Shown: in pieces, positions 1 through 8,532 of the stretch
Numbering within the stretch: the stretch's first letter is position 1
How the letters are laid out: every line of letters starts with the position of its first letter
Origin: Catenuloplanes indicus
GTDB taxonomy: Bacteria; Actinomycetota; Actinomycetes; Mycobacteriales; Micromonosporaceae
Reading direction: 5' to 3'
Assembly: GCF_030813715.1 (NCBI RefSeq)
Contig: NZ_JAUSUZ010000001.1
Coordinates: 3,906,001-3,970,000, forward strand
Length of the DNA: 64,000 nucleotides
Notes under the pieces: model-generated
What the model was told of the DNA's origin: nothing
Databases searched by the model: none
What the model saw: the letters and a program-made list of their open reading frames with translations, nothing else
Position numbers and translations under genes: made by a program

Positions 1-111
1 AATGCCGCCAACCCACTCCTTGAAGCCAAACGTGAAGAATGCGCGTACCATATAGGTACCAATACCTTGCGGTCGTCCCAATTCATCTAGAGAAAAACTT
101 TCGTCGGCCAT
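1..111 (-). CDS. Partial unknown CDS running off the left edge
   Basis: An ATG at 111 on the minus strand opens a frame of 37 codons that is still open at base 1. It begins MADESFSLDELGRPQG and continues with an aromatic stretch (GTYMVRAFFTFGFKEW). There is no stop in the visible part. Base composition is clearly lower in GC than the rest of the window, and no good Shine-Dalgarno sequence precedes the ATG, so it could be leaderless. I do not recognise the family. The frame is short and may be chance; the flank 112-287 shows no gene. Confidence 0.33.
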   Translation of the reverse strand, partial: MADESFSLDELGRPQGIGTYMVRAFFTFGFKEWVGGI

Positions 112-287
112 AGCGCGCAAGCATAGGGCATCTAAGCGGAACGGTATTTCCGGGAGCAGCATCTATGCGCGCATGTGGCCGCAGACAACGCGCGCTGCCA
201 ACCAAGGGAGCAAGACGCCGCGTCATGACGCGGCGATCGCAGTGACCTCGGCCACCTAAGGTCGTCAGGCGAGGCCACGTCGGGCCG

Positions 288-524
288 TCAAAACCACTTG
301 TCCCGGACCTGGAGGCCGAGCGCTTCGTTCTCGGCGACCATGGATAGGGCGGAGACCTATTCGGCCGTCTCCTGGCGCAAAAGCAGGTCATGCAAGAGCC
401 GCCGGAGGTGCGGCTCATACGCGCCGCCGGCGCCCGTTGCGACCAGCCGGAACACCGACCGCCCGCCGGGTCCGTCGTCGTGCGGGTCCATCACGAACTT
501 CAGCATGCTCGCGCTTCCCGTCAT
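288..524 (-). pseudogene. Small unknown gene with an in-frame amber codon
   Basis: From ATG 524 the minus strand reads 55 codons (starts MTGSASMLKFVMDPHDD, ends LLHDLLLRQETAE), meets TAG at 357-359, and continues in the same frame for 22 codons (VSALSMVAENEALGLQ, then VRDKWF) to TGA at 288. Codons on both sides of the TAG have the strong G/C third-position bias of real genes here. The helix-like segment reads straight across it (RRLLHDLLLRQETAE-x-VSALSM). A single CAG-to-TAG change would explain this. The product is unknown: 77 residues if the amber is suppressed or repaired, 55 if it is the true stop. Confidence 0.42.
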
Positions 525-882
525 CCCGCACCCGCCGTCGTAATGCGCAGAATGCGCGGACACGGCGGGACCCGGACCGATCTTTCCTTGCAGCTGCCGT
601 TGGCAGCATGGCGTCAGCGTCGCGAGCAGGTGGAAGTGAAAGTAGCGGGACGGCAGGGCGGATCGGGGCGGGTGCTTGGCCCGTGATCCTGGCCGACCGC
701 GGCGCGGCCGGGCAAGGCCACGCCAGTCGGCCCGGCCGCGAGAGGTCCGCCGCGAGCTCGGGTTGCAGGGGGCCTTGCCGGCCGTCGCCGATCGGCCGGC
801 CCTTGACGGATCGGCCAGCACCGCCTGATCCGCGCCGCACGCAGGACAGGCGGTTCTCCCTCTCGGGAAGGACCTGTAAATC
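525..882. other. Upstream region of the parB-like gene, no gene seen
   Basis: This 358-base stretch separates the small minus-strand gene from the plus-strand parB-like gene. It has GC-rich inverted segments around 690-780 but no frame with convincing codon bias. It should hold the promoters for both divergent units; I cannot assign clear -35/-10 boxes. Confidence 0.4.
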
Positions 883-2538
883 GTGACCATCGACGTGCTG
901 CCCCCGCCGTCTGCTGCTCTCGTGGCCGACGAGGCGATCGAGGGCGAGATCGTCACCGACGCCCCGCCGCACTCCGGCCCGGACACGCTGTTCGCCCCGC
1001 TCGCCTACGACGGGGCCGTCCAGCCGCGGGCCGTGTATCTGGACCCAAAGCTGTTGGAGGACAACAGCAGCAACGTGCGCAAGAACCTCCACGACCTCGA
1101 CGACCTGAAGGCGTCGATGAAGGTCGTCGGAATCCTGTGCCCGCTGGTCGTCGTGCCGCGCGCACCGGAACTCTCCGAGCCCGACGACCTCGAGCGGTAC
1201 ACGATCGTGATCGGGCACCGGCGGAAGTACGCCGCGATCGCCCTCGACATGGCGCAGGTGCCCTGCTGGGTGGCGACCAACCCGGGCGAGGCCGCGTGGC
1301 TGGTGGCGCAGCTGGCCGAGAACGGCGACCGGATCGGCCTCACCCCCACCGAGGAAGCCGACGCGTACCACCAGCTGACGCTGCTGGACTGGACGCCGGA
1401 GCAGATCGCGGACGTGCGCGCGATCCCGGTGGCCCGGGTGCGGCAGAGCCTGCAGCTGCGCGCGCTGCCGCAGCAGGCCCAGGACGCGGCGGACGCCGGC
1501 ACCCTGAACCTGGAACACCTCGCCGCCCTGAACGAGTTCGCGGGCGAGCCCGCGGTGATGACCAAGCTGCTGGCGAAGTCCGGCAGTGAGTGGGGCTTCC
1601 AGCACGCGATCTCCACCGAGCGGCAGAAGCGCGCCTACACAGCCGCGAAGGAGAAGGCGCGCGCGGAGCTGGTCCTTGCCGGGGTGAAGATCACCGGCAA
1701 GCCGAAGGGATTCGGCTACCACAGCGTCGATGCCGACATCGCCCACCTGACCACCACCGACGGCGAGCCGCTGGTCGCCGATCAGGTGCGGACGCTGCCG
1801 GGGTTCGCGGCGTTCATCGAGAAGGTCGGCTCCAGCGCGAAGACGACCGTGTACTGCACGGACCCGGAGAAGCTCGGCTACGTGCGGCGGGTCGGCCGGC
1901 GCCCGGCGGATGCGAAGACCGAGGCGCAGGAGGCCGCCGAGCGCACCCACGCCGAGTTCGTCGCCGCGCTCGGCGCCGCCACGGAGGTCCGGCGCGCGTT
2001 CTACACCCGCGCCTACGGCACCGCGAAGGCGGCAAAGTCGCAGTTCCCGGAGGCGCTGCGGCAGGCGGTGGCCTCCCGGTTCACGCTGCGCCCGGTCCCG
2101 GACGACGACGCCGTCTACACCGCGCTCGGCGGCGCCGACGACGACACACTCGCCACGGCCGGAGAGGAGCGGTTGCGGCGCAGCCTGGTCGCGCGGTGGA
2201 TCGCCGCGCACGAGCGCAACCTCGGCCACACCATCACGCAGACGTGGGCCCTGGACCGGACGGCGGCGCTGTGGTGGCTGGACCGGCTCGTCGCCGACGG
2301 CTACACCCTCTCCGACGCCGAAACCCAGCTGCACCAGCAGCTCACCCCCACCCCACCCGCCGTCGACGGTGCCGATGAGGACGACTTCGACGACGAGGAC
2401 TACCCGGACGACGACATCGAGGACGAGGAGCCCGACGAGCTGGAGGCCGACGACGAACTCGCCGGCGCGGACGCGGGCTCCGATCTCGATCTGGAGCTGA
2501 CGACCGTGCTGGCCGAGCCCGACCTCGTCGCCGTCTGA
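883..2538 (+). CDS. ParB/RepB-like nuclease-fold DNA-binding protein
   Basis: The 551-residue protein has a ParB N-terminal domain (about 45-140) with the diagnostic box GHRRKYAA near residue 110. A KorB/Spo0J-type helix-turn-helix region follows (TPTEEADAYHQL, then DVRAIPVARVRQSLQLR, about 145-200). The last 60 residues are extremely acidic (runs of DD, DE, EDEE). ParB-family proteins bind centromere-like sites for plasmid partition or act as plasmid regulators. No ParA is seen next to it, so a regulatory or maintenance role other than classical partition is possible. The GTG start follows GGAAGGA at good spacing. It is the first gene of the plus-strand backbone and ends in a strong terminator. 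Confidence 0.8.
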   Translation: MTIDVLPPPSAALVADEAIEGEIVTDAPPHSGPDTLFAPLAYDGAVQPRAVYLDPKLLEDNSSNVRKNLHDLDDLKASMKVVGILCPLVVVPRAPELSEPDDLERYTIVIGHRRKYAAIALDMAQVPCWVATNPGEAAWLVAQLAENGDRIGLTPTEEADAYHQLTLLDWTPEQIADVRAIPVARVRQSLQLRALPQQAQDAADAGTLNLEHLAALNEFAGEPAVMTKLLAKSGSEWGFQHAISTERQKRAYTAAKEKARAELVLAGVKITGKPKGFGYHSVDADIAHLTTTDGEPLVADQVRTLPGFAAFIEKVGSSAKTTVYCTDPEKLGYVRRVGRRPADAKTEAQEAAERTHAEFVAALGAATEVRRAFYTRAYGTAKAAKSQFPEALRQAVASRFTLRPVPDDDAVYTALGGADDDTLATAGEERLRRSLVARWIAAHERNLGHTITQTWALDRTAALWWLDRLVADGYTLSDAETQLHQQLTPTPPAVDGADEDDFDDEDYPDDDIEDEEPDELEADDELAGADAGSDLDLELTTVLAEPDLVAV

Positions 2539-2576
2539 CCTGCTTTCCCCCTTTCTCGTCTGCTCTTTCACCAGGA

Positions 2577-2622
2577 GGCGGCGGGAGCCCGCGCACACGC
2601 GTGCGGGTTCCCGCCGCCTTTT
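2577..2622 (+). terminator. Intrinsic terminator after the parB-like gene
   Basis: A long GC stem (GGCGGCGGGA paired with TCCCGCCGCC, with an inner CCCGC/GCGGG stem) is followed directly by TTTT. It lies between the parB-like stop (2538) and the methyltransferase start (2645), so it should insulate the two genes or act as an attenuator for the second. Confidence 0.8.
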
Positions 2623-2644
2623 GTCGTTTCCGGGAGGACTTCGG

Positions 2645-4222
2645 GTGACCTACACCCTCACCGATCTGTTCTGCGGCGCCGGCGGCTCATCGTCCGGCGC
2701 CGAACTCGTTCATGGTGTGAAGACCGTGATGGCCGCGAACCACTGGGCCAAGGCGATCGCCACGCACAACCACAACCTTCCACACGCCGCGCACGACTGC
2801 GCCGACATATCCCAGGTCGACCCGCGCCGCTACCCGCCGACCGACCTGCTCTGGGCCTCCCCCGAATGCACCAACCACTCCCAGGCCAAGGGTGTCCGGG
2901 ACGCGGACAAGATCCCGGACCTGTTCGACGAGACCCTCGAAGACTCCGCCGCGGAACGCTCGCGGGCGACGATGTGGGACGTCATCCGGTTCCTGGAGGC
3001 CGGTGTCCTGCGCGGGCGCCCGTATCTGGGGTTCGTGGTCGAGAACGTCGTCGAGGTCAACAAGTGGCTGCCCTACCGGGCGTGGCGGGTCGCGATCGAG
3101 TCGCTCGACTACTGCTTCCACCCCGTCTACCTCAACTCCATGTACGCCCAGGCCGGCGGGCCCGGCGCAGCCCAGTCCCGCAACCGCTGGTTCGGGGTCG
3201 GGCACCGCAAGTCGCTGGGCCGGTGCCCGGACCTGCGCCGCTGGACGCGACCCGACGCGACCTGTGAGCGGTGCGGGCGGACGGGAAAGCCGGTGCAGGC
3301 GTGGAAGCGCCTCGACCGGCAGTGGGGCGTCTACGGCACCCACGGCCAGTACGTGTGGGCGTGCCCGACCCCGGCCTGCCGCGGCCAGCGCCTCTACCCG
3401 CGCGTGCTGCCCGCGGCCACGGTCATCGACTTCACCCGCGAAGGCGTCCGGATCCGCGACCGCGCCCAGCCGCTGGCGGACAAGACCATGGCGCGCATCC
3501 GCGCCGGGATCGCCGCGAACGCCCGGCCGATGCTCGTACCGACCGGCGGGACGTGGCGGACCCAGCCGACGCCGGTCGATGAGCCGATGCCCACCCGCAC
3601 CACCCGGGAGAACGACGGCCTCGCCGTCCCACCCCTCCCTGCCGAGCTGGTGGTGCCGCCGATGGTCGTCGCGCTGGAAGGCCGGGCCACCGTCGCGCAC
3701 GTGCGCCCGGTCGATCAGCCGCTGCGCACGCAGACCGGCCGGCACCAGGACGGGCTCCTCGTGCCGATGCGCAACCACGGCATCGCCCGCCCCATCGCCA
3801 CCCATCCGCTGCCGACCGTCACGGCGGCCGGGAACCATCACGGGCTGCTGACCTGGCCGCAGCTACTCGTCCCGTACTACCGCACCGGCACCGCCCGCCC
3901 CGTCGACCAGCCGACGGGCACCCTGTCCACCATCGACCGATACGGGATCCTCGACCCCGAGACCGGGCCGGTCATCGACGCGCTCGACTGCACCTTCCGG
4001 ATGCTGGAACCGGACGAGATCGCCGGCGGCATGGCCTTCGCTCCCAGCTACGAGATTCTCGGCACCCGCCGTGAGCGGGTCCGGCAGGCCGGCAACGCGG
4101 TCACCCCACCGGCCGCCCGCGATTTGATCGCGGCGCTGGTCGAGGCCATCTCCGGGCAGGAACCGACGTTCCGGCCGCAGCCGCACCGGGCCGAGTTCGA
4201 GCTCGCCGCAGGCGCCGCATGA
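2645..4222 (+). CDS. C5-cytosine DNA methyltransferase with zinc-ribbon insert
   Basis: The 525-residue protein has the ordered C5-methyltransferase motifs. Motif I is FCGAGGSSSGAEL (about 10-22). The catalytic-loop cysteine is in SPECTNHS (about 75). ENV lies near 132 and the QSRNRW box near 176, with the C-terminal motif QAGNAVTPP near 480. It transfers methyl from S-adenosylmethionine to cytosine in DNA. Between the catalytic half and the C-terminus, CERCG (about 206) and CPTPAC (about 239) form a likely zinc ribbon in the target-recognition region, which then has internal repeats of the type PVDxP.PTxT. GTG 2645 is chosen because GGGAGGA precedes it; a TTG at 2621 lies inside the terminator T-run. 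No restriction enzyme partner is adjacent, so it is probably an orphan, perhaps protecting the element from host restriction. Confidence 0.88.
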   Translation: MTYTLTDLFCGAGGSSSGAELVHGVKTVMAANHWAKAIATHNHNLPHAAHDCADISQVDPRRYPPTDLLWASPECTNHSQAKGVRDADKIPDLFDETLEDSAAERSRATMWDVIRFLEAGVLRGRPYLGFVVENVVEVNKWLPYRAWRVAIESLDYCFHPVYLNSMYAQAGGPGAAQSRNRWFGVGHRKSLGRCPDLRRWTRPDATCERCGRTGKPVQAWKRLDRQWGVYGTHGQYVWACPTPACRGQRLYPRVLPAATVIDFTREGVRIRDRAQPLADKTMARIRAGIAANARPMLVPTGGTWRTQPTPVDEPMPTRTTRENDGLAVPPLPAELVVPPMVVALEGRATVAHVRPVDQPLRTQTGRHQDGLLVPMRNHGIARPIATHPLPTVTAAGNHHGLLTWPQLLVPYYRTGTARPVDQPTGTLSTIDRYGILDPETGPVIDALDCTFRMLEPDEIAGGMAFAPSYEILGTRRERVRQAGNAVTPPAARDLIAALVEAISGQEPTFRPQPHRAEFELAAGAA

Positions 4223-4635
4223 GCACCCCGCTGCCGCCGCAGGAGCGGCATCCGGACACGGTGCTGCTGGACCGGCTCACCGCGTTCATCAACAGCAGCA
4301 ACCCACCGTCTGGCGCCGACGTCGTCCAGCTGCTGTGCGAACTCCTTGACGGCAGTGGCCGGCCGGTGGTCAGCGAGCCGTGGGAGATGACCGCCGAGGT
4401 CGTCGAGGACGCCTACGGCATCCCGGCCGCCGTGGTCACCGCAGGCGGGTACACGGTGCGGCTGTTCCAGCACCCCATCGACCAGCCGGACCTGCGCATC
4501 GAGGTGCACAACGACACCCCGATCACCGGGCAGGCCACCGGCCCGGTCGGGATCACCGTCGGCGACCGGCCGGTGCTCACACCGCGGTCGGCGTCTCAGT
4601 CGCTGCGCATCGACATCGGGGAGGTCCCGTCGTGA
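4219..4635 (+). CDS. Unknown 138-residue protein
   Basis: The ATG overlaps the methyltransferase stop (ATGA), so the two are translationally coupled. The protein is soluble with no signal peptide. Its N-terminal half is helical (LLDRLTAFINSSNPP, VVQLLCELLDG) and its C-terminal half is beta-rich and ends in SLRIDIGEVPS. I do not recognise the family. Its position in a four-gene overlapping set with the methyltransferase suggests it belongs to the maintenance functions of the conjugative element. Confidence 0.72.
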   Translation: MSTPLPPQERHPDTVLLDRLTAFINSSNPPSGADVVQLLCELLDGSGRPVVSEPWEMTAEVVEDAYGIPAAVVTAGGYTVRLFQHPIDQPDLRIEVHNDTPITGQATGPVGITVGDRPVLTPRSASQSLRIDIGEVPS

Positions 4636-5606
4636 GCCGCTGCACCCAGACCGAGGCGTTGCGCCTCTTCTCCGCGCTGGCCGACGCTGATGCTGGCCGG
4701 CTGACCGGCGCGAGCCTGCTCGGCCCGGTCCTACCCGCGATCCGGCCCGGGCAGCTCACCGCGGAGTCGGCCGGGCTGCTCGCGAAGAGCCTGTACCGGC
4801 CGCGGGACACCCCGGCCGGCGCGGAAATGATCTGTTACGTCGTGTCCAGCGACGGCACGCCGGTGGCGTGGCTGACCTACGACGCCCACGTGCACGCCCC
4901 GCCGTCCGGCGCTCTCACCGGCTATCAGCGCGCGCATCAGCAGCGGGCCGTGACCGCGCTGTCCGGGCTGACGCGGCGGGCGGTCGCCGCGCTGGCCCGG
5001 CTGCGCGACCACCGCGACGGCCGGATCCCCGGCGATCCGCCGGATCCGCTGGACACCTCGACCCGGCTGCTGGTCGCACACGCAACCGATCCGACGCTCA
5101 CCTGGTGGGTGAAGCCCTCCGGCGACCTCGGCGCCCTCCGCAACCATCTGACCGTGCTGACCGGTCAGGACGTGGCCGAGGACGGGCAGGTGCGGGTGCT
5201 GGAGGTGGACGGGTTCGGTGACTACGGCCGCCACCGCGAACACCTGGAACTGTCGGTGCTGTGCGCGATCGACGCGCTGTCCGCCACGCACGAGGTGCCG
5301 ACGTCGGTGATCGGGGACTGGCTGGACGCCGAAGGCGCCACCCGCACCGACGTGACCGCCGCGCAGATCACTCGCGCGTTCACCGAGGCGTTCGCCGGGA
5401 TCCATCCGGGACGCCGGTCCTTCGCCGAGGCCGAACGTGACCGGCTCGGCTGGACCGCCGCGATGGCCGCCGCCGGGATCCCGCTGCGCTACTTCGACAC
5501 CCCGCTCTACACCGCCAGCGTCTTCGACCACACGGCTCGCGCGATCCGGATGCCGTCCCCGCTGGCAGGTATCGCGGTATTCCGGCGCGGAAAGCAGCCC
5601 GCATGA
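4632..5606 (+). CDS. Unknown 324-residue protein
   Basis: GTG 4632 overlaps the previous stop (GTGA), which fixes the start better than the longer open frame upstream. The soluble protein starts VSRCTQTEALRLFSALADAD and contains several aromatic/acidic segments (MICYVVSSDGTPVAWLTYD; VLEVDGFGDYGRHREHLEL). No catalytic motif or membrane segment is visible. It is co-transcribed with the methyltransferase and its two neighbours. Function unknown. Confidence 0.75.
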   Translation: MSRCTQTEALRLFSALADADAGRLTGASLLGPVLPAIRPGQLTAESAGLLAKSLYRPRDTPAGAEMICYVVSSDGTPVAWLTYDAHVHAPPSGALTGYQRAHQQRAVTALSGLTRRAVAALARLRDHRDGRIPGDPPDPLDTSTRLLVAHATDPTLTWWVKPSGDLGALRNHLTVLTGQDVAEDGQVRVLEVDGFGDYGRHREHLELSVLCAIDALSATHEVPTSVIGDWLDAEGATRTDVTAAQITRAFTEAFAGIHPGRRSFAEAERDRLGWTAAMAAAGIPLRYFDTPLYTASVFDHTARAIRMPSPLAGIAVFRRGKQPA

Positions 5607-6262
5607 ACAACCTGCTCACCCTGCCGGGCAGACACGGCACGCTCGACATCCACATCGCGGTACGGCCGGCCGGCGAGGTCGCCTTTCAGATCGCGAGCGC
5701 GCGGATGGCGGGCACGGTCGTGTTCCGGCCGTGCCCACTGCCCGGCCAAGCCGTTCCGGACGCCGTGGTCGTACGGTTCGGCGACGGAGACAGCGTGCTC
5801 GCCGACCAGCTCACCGACCGGCCCGTCCTCGATGGCCTCCGGCTGCTCGGCGGCGGCGTCACCATGCTCGAACGCATGGACTGGCTCGCCACGATCGACC
5901 CCGTCCACCGACACGGTGGCCGGCTGACCGCGATACCACGCCGCTCGGCCCGCTACCTCGACGCGGTCCTGAGCGTGCTCGCTGATCAGTACCGGGCCAT
6001 GAACCCTCACCAGCTCGCCCTGGCCGCCGCCCGGGCGACCGCGAACGACCGGCTCGGCACGCTGGTCCATACCCAGCTCCTGCCGACCGCCCGGCTGGCC
6101 GCCACAGCCCGCGGCGAGCTCACCGAGCTGCACAACCTCGCCGGGCGGCTCCAGCAGCTCTCCCCGCTGCGCCTCGCCGGAGTTCCGGCACAGTGCGAGC
6201 CGGCATGGCCGCAGGTGCACCCGGACACGGTGATCACCGCCGTGACGACGGTGACTGGCTGA
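5603..6262 (+). CDS. Unknown 219-residue protein
   Basis: The ATG overlaps the preceding stop (ATGA). The start MNNLLTLPGRHGTLDIHIAV suggests a beta-rich N-terminal domain; the C-terminal third is helical (TARLAATARGELTELHNLA). There is no signal peptide or recognisable motif. It is the last of the three unknown genes coupled to the methyltransferase, and its 3' end overlaps the small zinc-finger-like gene that starts at 6193. Confidence 0.72.
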   Translation: MNNLLTLPGRHGTLDIHIAVRPAGEVAFQIASARMAGTVVFRPCPLPGQAVPDAVVVRFGDGDSVLADQLTDRPVLDGLRLLGGGVTMLERMDWLATIDPVHRHGGRLTAIPRRSARYLDAVLSVLADQYRAMNPHQLALAAARATANDRLGTLVHTQLLPTARLAATARGELTELHNLAGRLQQLSPLRLAGVPAQCEPAWPQVHPDTVITAVTTVTG

Positions 6263-6357
6263 CCTGCCACTGCTGCGGGCAGGGCACCGTCATGCTCGCC
6301 GCCGGCGACAGCCTCGGCGGGCTGCTGGCCGCCCACGCCGCGCACCGCTGCCCCTGA
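6193..6357 (+). CDS. Small zinc-finger-like protein (54 aa)
   Basis: This frame overlaps the end of the preceding gene by 70 nt in another phase and closes the operon. It encodes CHCCGQGT around residue 29 and ends HAAHRCP, a CxxC plus H/C arrangement that could hold one zinc ion. GTG 6193 is taken as start because GGAG lies 10 nt upstream; ATG 6205 is the alternative (50 aa). Codon third positions are strongly G/C. Small single-finger proteins of this type are common on actinobacterial plasmids, with unknown roles. Confidence 0.55.
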   Translation: MRAGMAAGAPGHGDHRRDDGDWLTCHCCGQGTVMLAAGDSLGGLLAAHAAHRCP

Positions 6358-6388
6358 CCCATCCGTTCCCTGCTCGCCCCGGCCACCC

Positions 6389-6426
6389 GGCGCCCGGTCC
6401 GCCTCAGCGGGCCGGGCGCCTTTTTT
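6389..6426 (+). terminator. Intrinsic terminator ahead of the DUF3560 gene
   Basis: GGCGCCCGG pairs with CCGGGCGCC across a 14-nt loop and is followed by six Ts. It ends the methyltransferase operon 31 nt before the next start codon, like the terminator at 2577-2622. Confidence 0.85.
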
Positions 6427-6456
6427 CATGTCCGCACCACGGAAGAGCACACCCCT

Positions 6457-7950
6457 TTGATCACGATCACGCACACCCACGAAGACGGCACCATCCTCAC
6501 CGGCTCTCACCGCGGCGACGGCGTCTACGACATCGTCAAGCAGCACGGCTTCCGCTACTCACGCCAGGTCGGCATCTACATCCGCGGCAGCCGCGACCGC
6601 GACGCGCCCACCGCCCGCATCGAGGCCGCCGCAGCCGCGCTGCGCGCCTGCGGGCACCAGGTGTCCATCGAGATCGACGACACGTGGCGGCCTGCCGCCC
6701 ATCGTGAGGCCGCCCGCAGCGACCGCGCTGCCGAGCGCGCCGATCTGTTCGACGAACGGGCCAGCGCCGCGGCCGGACGGCGTGACCGCCAGCATGACGC
6801 CGCCCACGCGATCCTGGACGGGATTCCCGCTGGGCAGCCGATGCTGCCCGGCCACCACTCCTACCCCGCCGACCGCAATCGCCGCGACCGCGCGCTCACC
6901 CACCTCGACCAAGCTCGCGACGAGGACCGCACCGCCACCCACTACGCCGACCGGGCCGACGCGGTCCGCGCCCACAACGCGCATCTCGACGATCCGCGGG
7001 TGATCATGCGTCGTATCGAGCGCATCGACGCTGATCTGCGCCGGGCGCGCCGGATCCTCGACGACCCGGCCACCACCGGCGCCTACCGCGAGCGGGTGCA
7101 GCGCGACGGCGACCGGCTCGCGGAAGACCTCGCGCACCAGCGCGCCACCCTCGCTCAGTTCGCCGCTGACGGCACGTTCGTGGCCTGGGGCCGGGACAAC
7201 CTCGCCAAGGGCGACCTGGTCAGCGTCAACGGCCACGGCTGGTACCCGGTCACCCGGGTCAACACCAAAACCGTCAGCCTCGACAACGACGGCTGGCCGC
7301 ACAAGGCCCCGTTCGACAAGATCACTGGCCGGCGCCGCGACGGCCTCCAGCTCGACTCCCCGACCGGCGAGCCGTGGCCGGTCGCGCTCGCCGTCGCCGT
7401 CGCCCGCTGGCGGAGGCTCCTGCACGCGGTCGGCCGCGGCGGGTACGACGAGGACGCGCGGCGCCGTGACCGGCACGTGCGCTGGGCGCAACGCCTCGTC
7501 CACGGTCTGGACCTGTCCGCGGCCGTCGGCGAGGTCGCCGCGTTCACCCCACCGCCGGATGCGCCGGACGCCGAGGCGGAGCAGCGGCGGCTCGCCGCCG
7601 CGTACCTCGCCGTCTACCAGCGCCTCGATGCCGGTGATGCCGTCCCGGACATCGTCGCTGACCTCCCGCCGGACGGCCGCGAACCCGCGTGGCGGATGCC
7701 CGACGGCCAGCCCGTCGACCGGCATCCCGACGCCATCCACGAAGGCGACATCCTCGCCGGCATCTATGACCACCATGGCGGCGGTCTCGTCCTCATCTCG
7801 CAGGTGGTCGGCCCGGTCACAGCCGTGTCCGGCATCCGCCACCGCGACCACCGGGACTGGATCACTCTCGCCCTCCACGACGGCAGCACCCATGAACTCG
7901 CCACCAGCCGCTGGCTCGCCGTCCACTGCCCCCACCCGCAGCAGCCGTGA
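6457..7950 (+). CDS. DUF3560 domain protein
   Basis: The 497-residue protein starts at TTG 6457 (ITITHTHEDGTILTGSHRGD), which matches the start of the DUF3560 family as I know it. Residues about 70-240 are strongly helical and charged (many DR/AR/ER repeats), suggesting coiled coil. The C-terminal half contains a beta-rich domain (GDLVSVNGHGWYPVTRV). DUF3560 proteins are found on actinobacterial plasmids and ICEs beside replication and SSB genes; their biochemical role is not known to me. It begins a new transcription unit directly behind a terminator. Confidence 0.75.
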   Translation: MITITHTHEDGTILTGSHRGDGVYDIVKQHGFRYSRQVGIYIRGSRDRDAPTARIEAAAAALRACGHQVSIEIDDTWRPAAHREAARSDRAAERADLFDERASAAAGRRDRQHDAAHAILDGIPAGQPMLPGHHSYPADRNRRDRALTHLDQARDEDRTATHYADRADAVRAHNAHLDDPRVIMRRIERIDADLRRARRILDDPATTGAYRERVQRDGDRLAEDLAHQRATLAQFAADGTFVAWGRDNLAKGDLVSVNGHGWYPVTRVNTKTVSLDNDGWPHKAPFDKITGRRRDGLQLDSPTGEPWPVALAVAVARWRRLLHAVGRGGYDEDARRRDRHVRWAQRLVHGLDLSAAVGEVAAFTPPPDAPDAEAEQRRLAAAYLAVYQRLDAGDAVPDIVADLPPDGREPAWRMPDGQPVDRHPDAIHEGDILAGIYDHHGGGLVLISQVVGPVTAVSGIRHRDHRDWITLALHDGSTHELATSRWLAVHCPHPQQP

Positions 7951-8019
7951 CCACCACACGTGCGGCCAGGGCGCGGCGTTGTCGTGCGCCCCCGGGTTCA
8001 GGCTCTCGCGCTATGAGGC

Positions 8020-8040
8020 ACGGGCCCTCCGTGGGCCCGT
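8020..8040. other. Perfect 8-bp-stem hairpin between genes
   Basis: ACGGGCCC, loop TCCGT, GGGCCCGT. It lies between the DUF3560 gene and the next start, with no T-run, so it is more likely an mRNA stability or processing element than a terminator. Confidence 0.45.
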
Positions 8041-8079
8041 AACGATCCGATATCGCTGAAGAAGGGGTCCTTCCTGCCC

Positions 8080-8526
8080 ATGTCAGAGCATCAGTTCCAG
8101 CGCGGTGACCGCGTCATCTGCAACCCGGACCACGTCGCCGCCAGGTACCACGGCATCGTGTGGACCATCGACCGGATCGGCCCCGTCAACGCCTTCCTCA
8201 CCCACCCGCACGGCGGCGTCGGCCTCAAGGTCCCGCCCGCCCTGCTCCTGCCCGCCCCGGACGACACGGACACCACTGCGGCCGCAGCTGAGGTGGTGCC
8301 GCTGCCGCTCGAGCTCGGTGCCGTCGTCACCGTCGCCTCCCCGACCTGGCGCGGCGGCACCGATCCGCACGTGGTCCTCAAGGACAACGGCGACACCCTG
8401 CGCATCGTCCGGCTCGGCGGCGCCGGCAACCGCTACTGGCCCAAGATCCCCCGCGCCTGGCTGACCGAGGTCAACCCCGACAGAGTCCGCGCCTCCGTCG
8501 CCGCCATCGCCCGCGAGTCCCGGTGA
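8080..8526 (+). CDS. Unknown 148-residue protein, possible tandem SH3-like folds
   Basis: ATG 8080 follows an AGAAGGGG ribosome-binding site. Two beta-rich segments resemble small barrel domains: one starts FQRGDRVICNPDHVAARYHG and the other LGAVVTVASPTWRGG. An alanine/aspartate linker separates them. There is no membrane segment. It lies 6 nt before the primase-polymerase start and is likely co-transcribed with it. A nucleic-acid-binding role is only a guess from the predicted fold. Confidence 0.7.
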   Translation: MSEHQFQRGDRVICNPDHVAARYHGIVWTIDRIGPVNAFLTHPHGGVGLKVPPALLLPAPDDTDTTAAAAEVVPLPLELGAVVTVASPTWRGGTDPHVVLKDNGDTLRIVRLGGAGNRYWPKIPRAWLTEVNPDRVRASVAAIARESR

Positions 8527-8532
8527 ACGCCC

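Noticed and set aside
415-2598. A 727-codon open frame antisense to the parB-like gene
   Set aside because: Arg/Gly/Val-rich composition typical of the reverse of a high-GC gene; the plus strand has clear ParB motifs.
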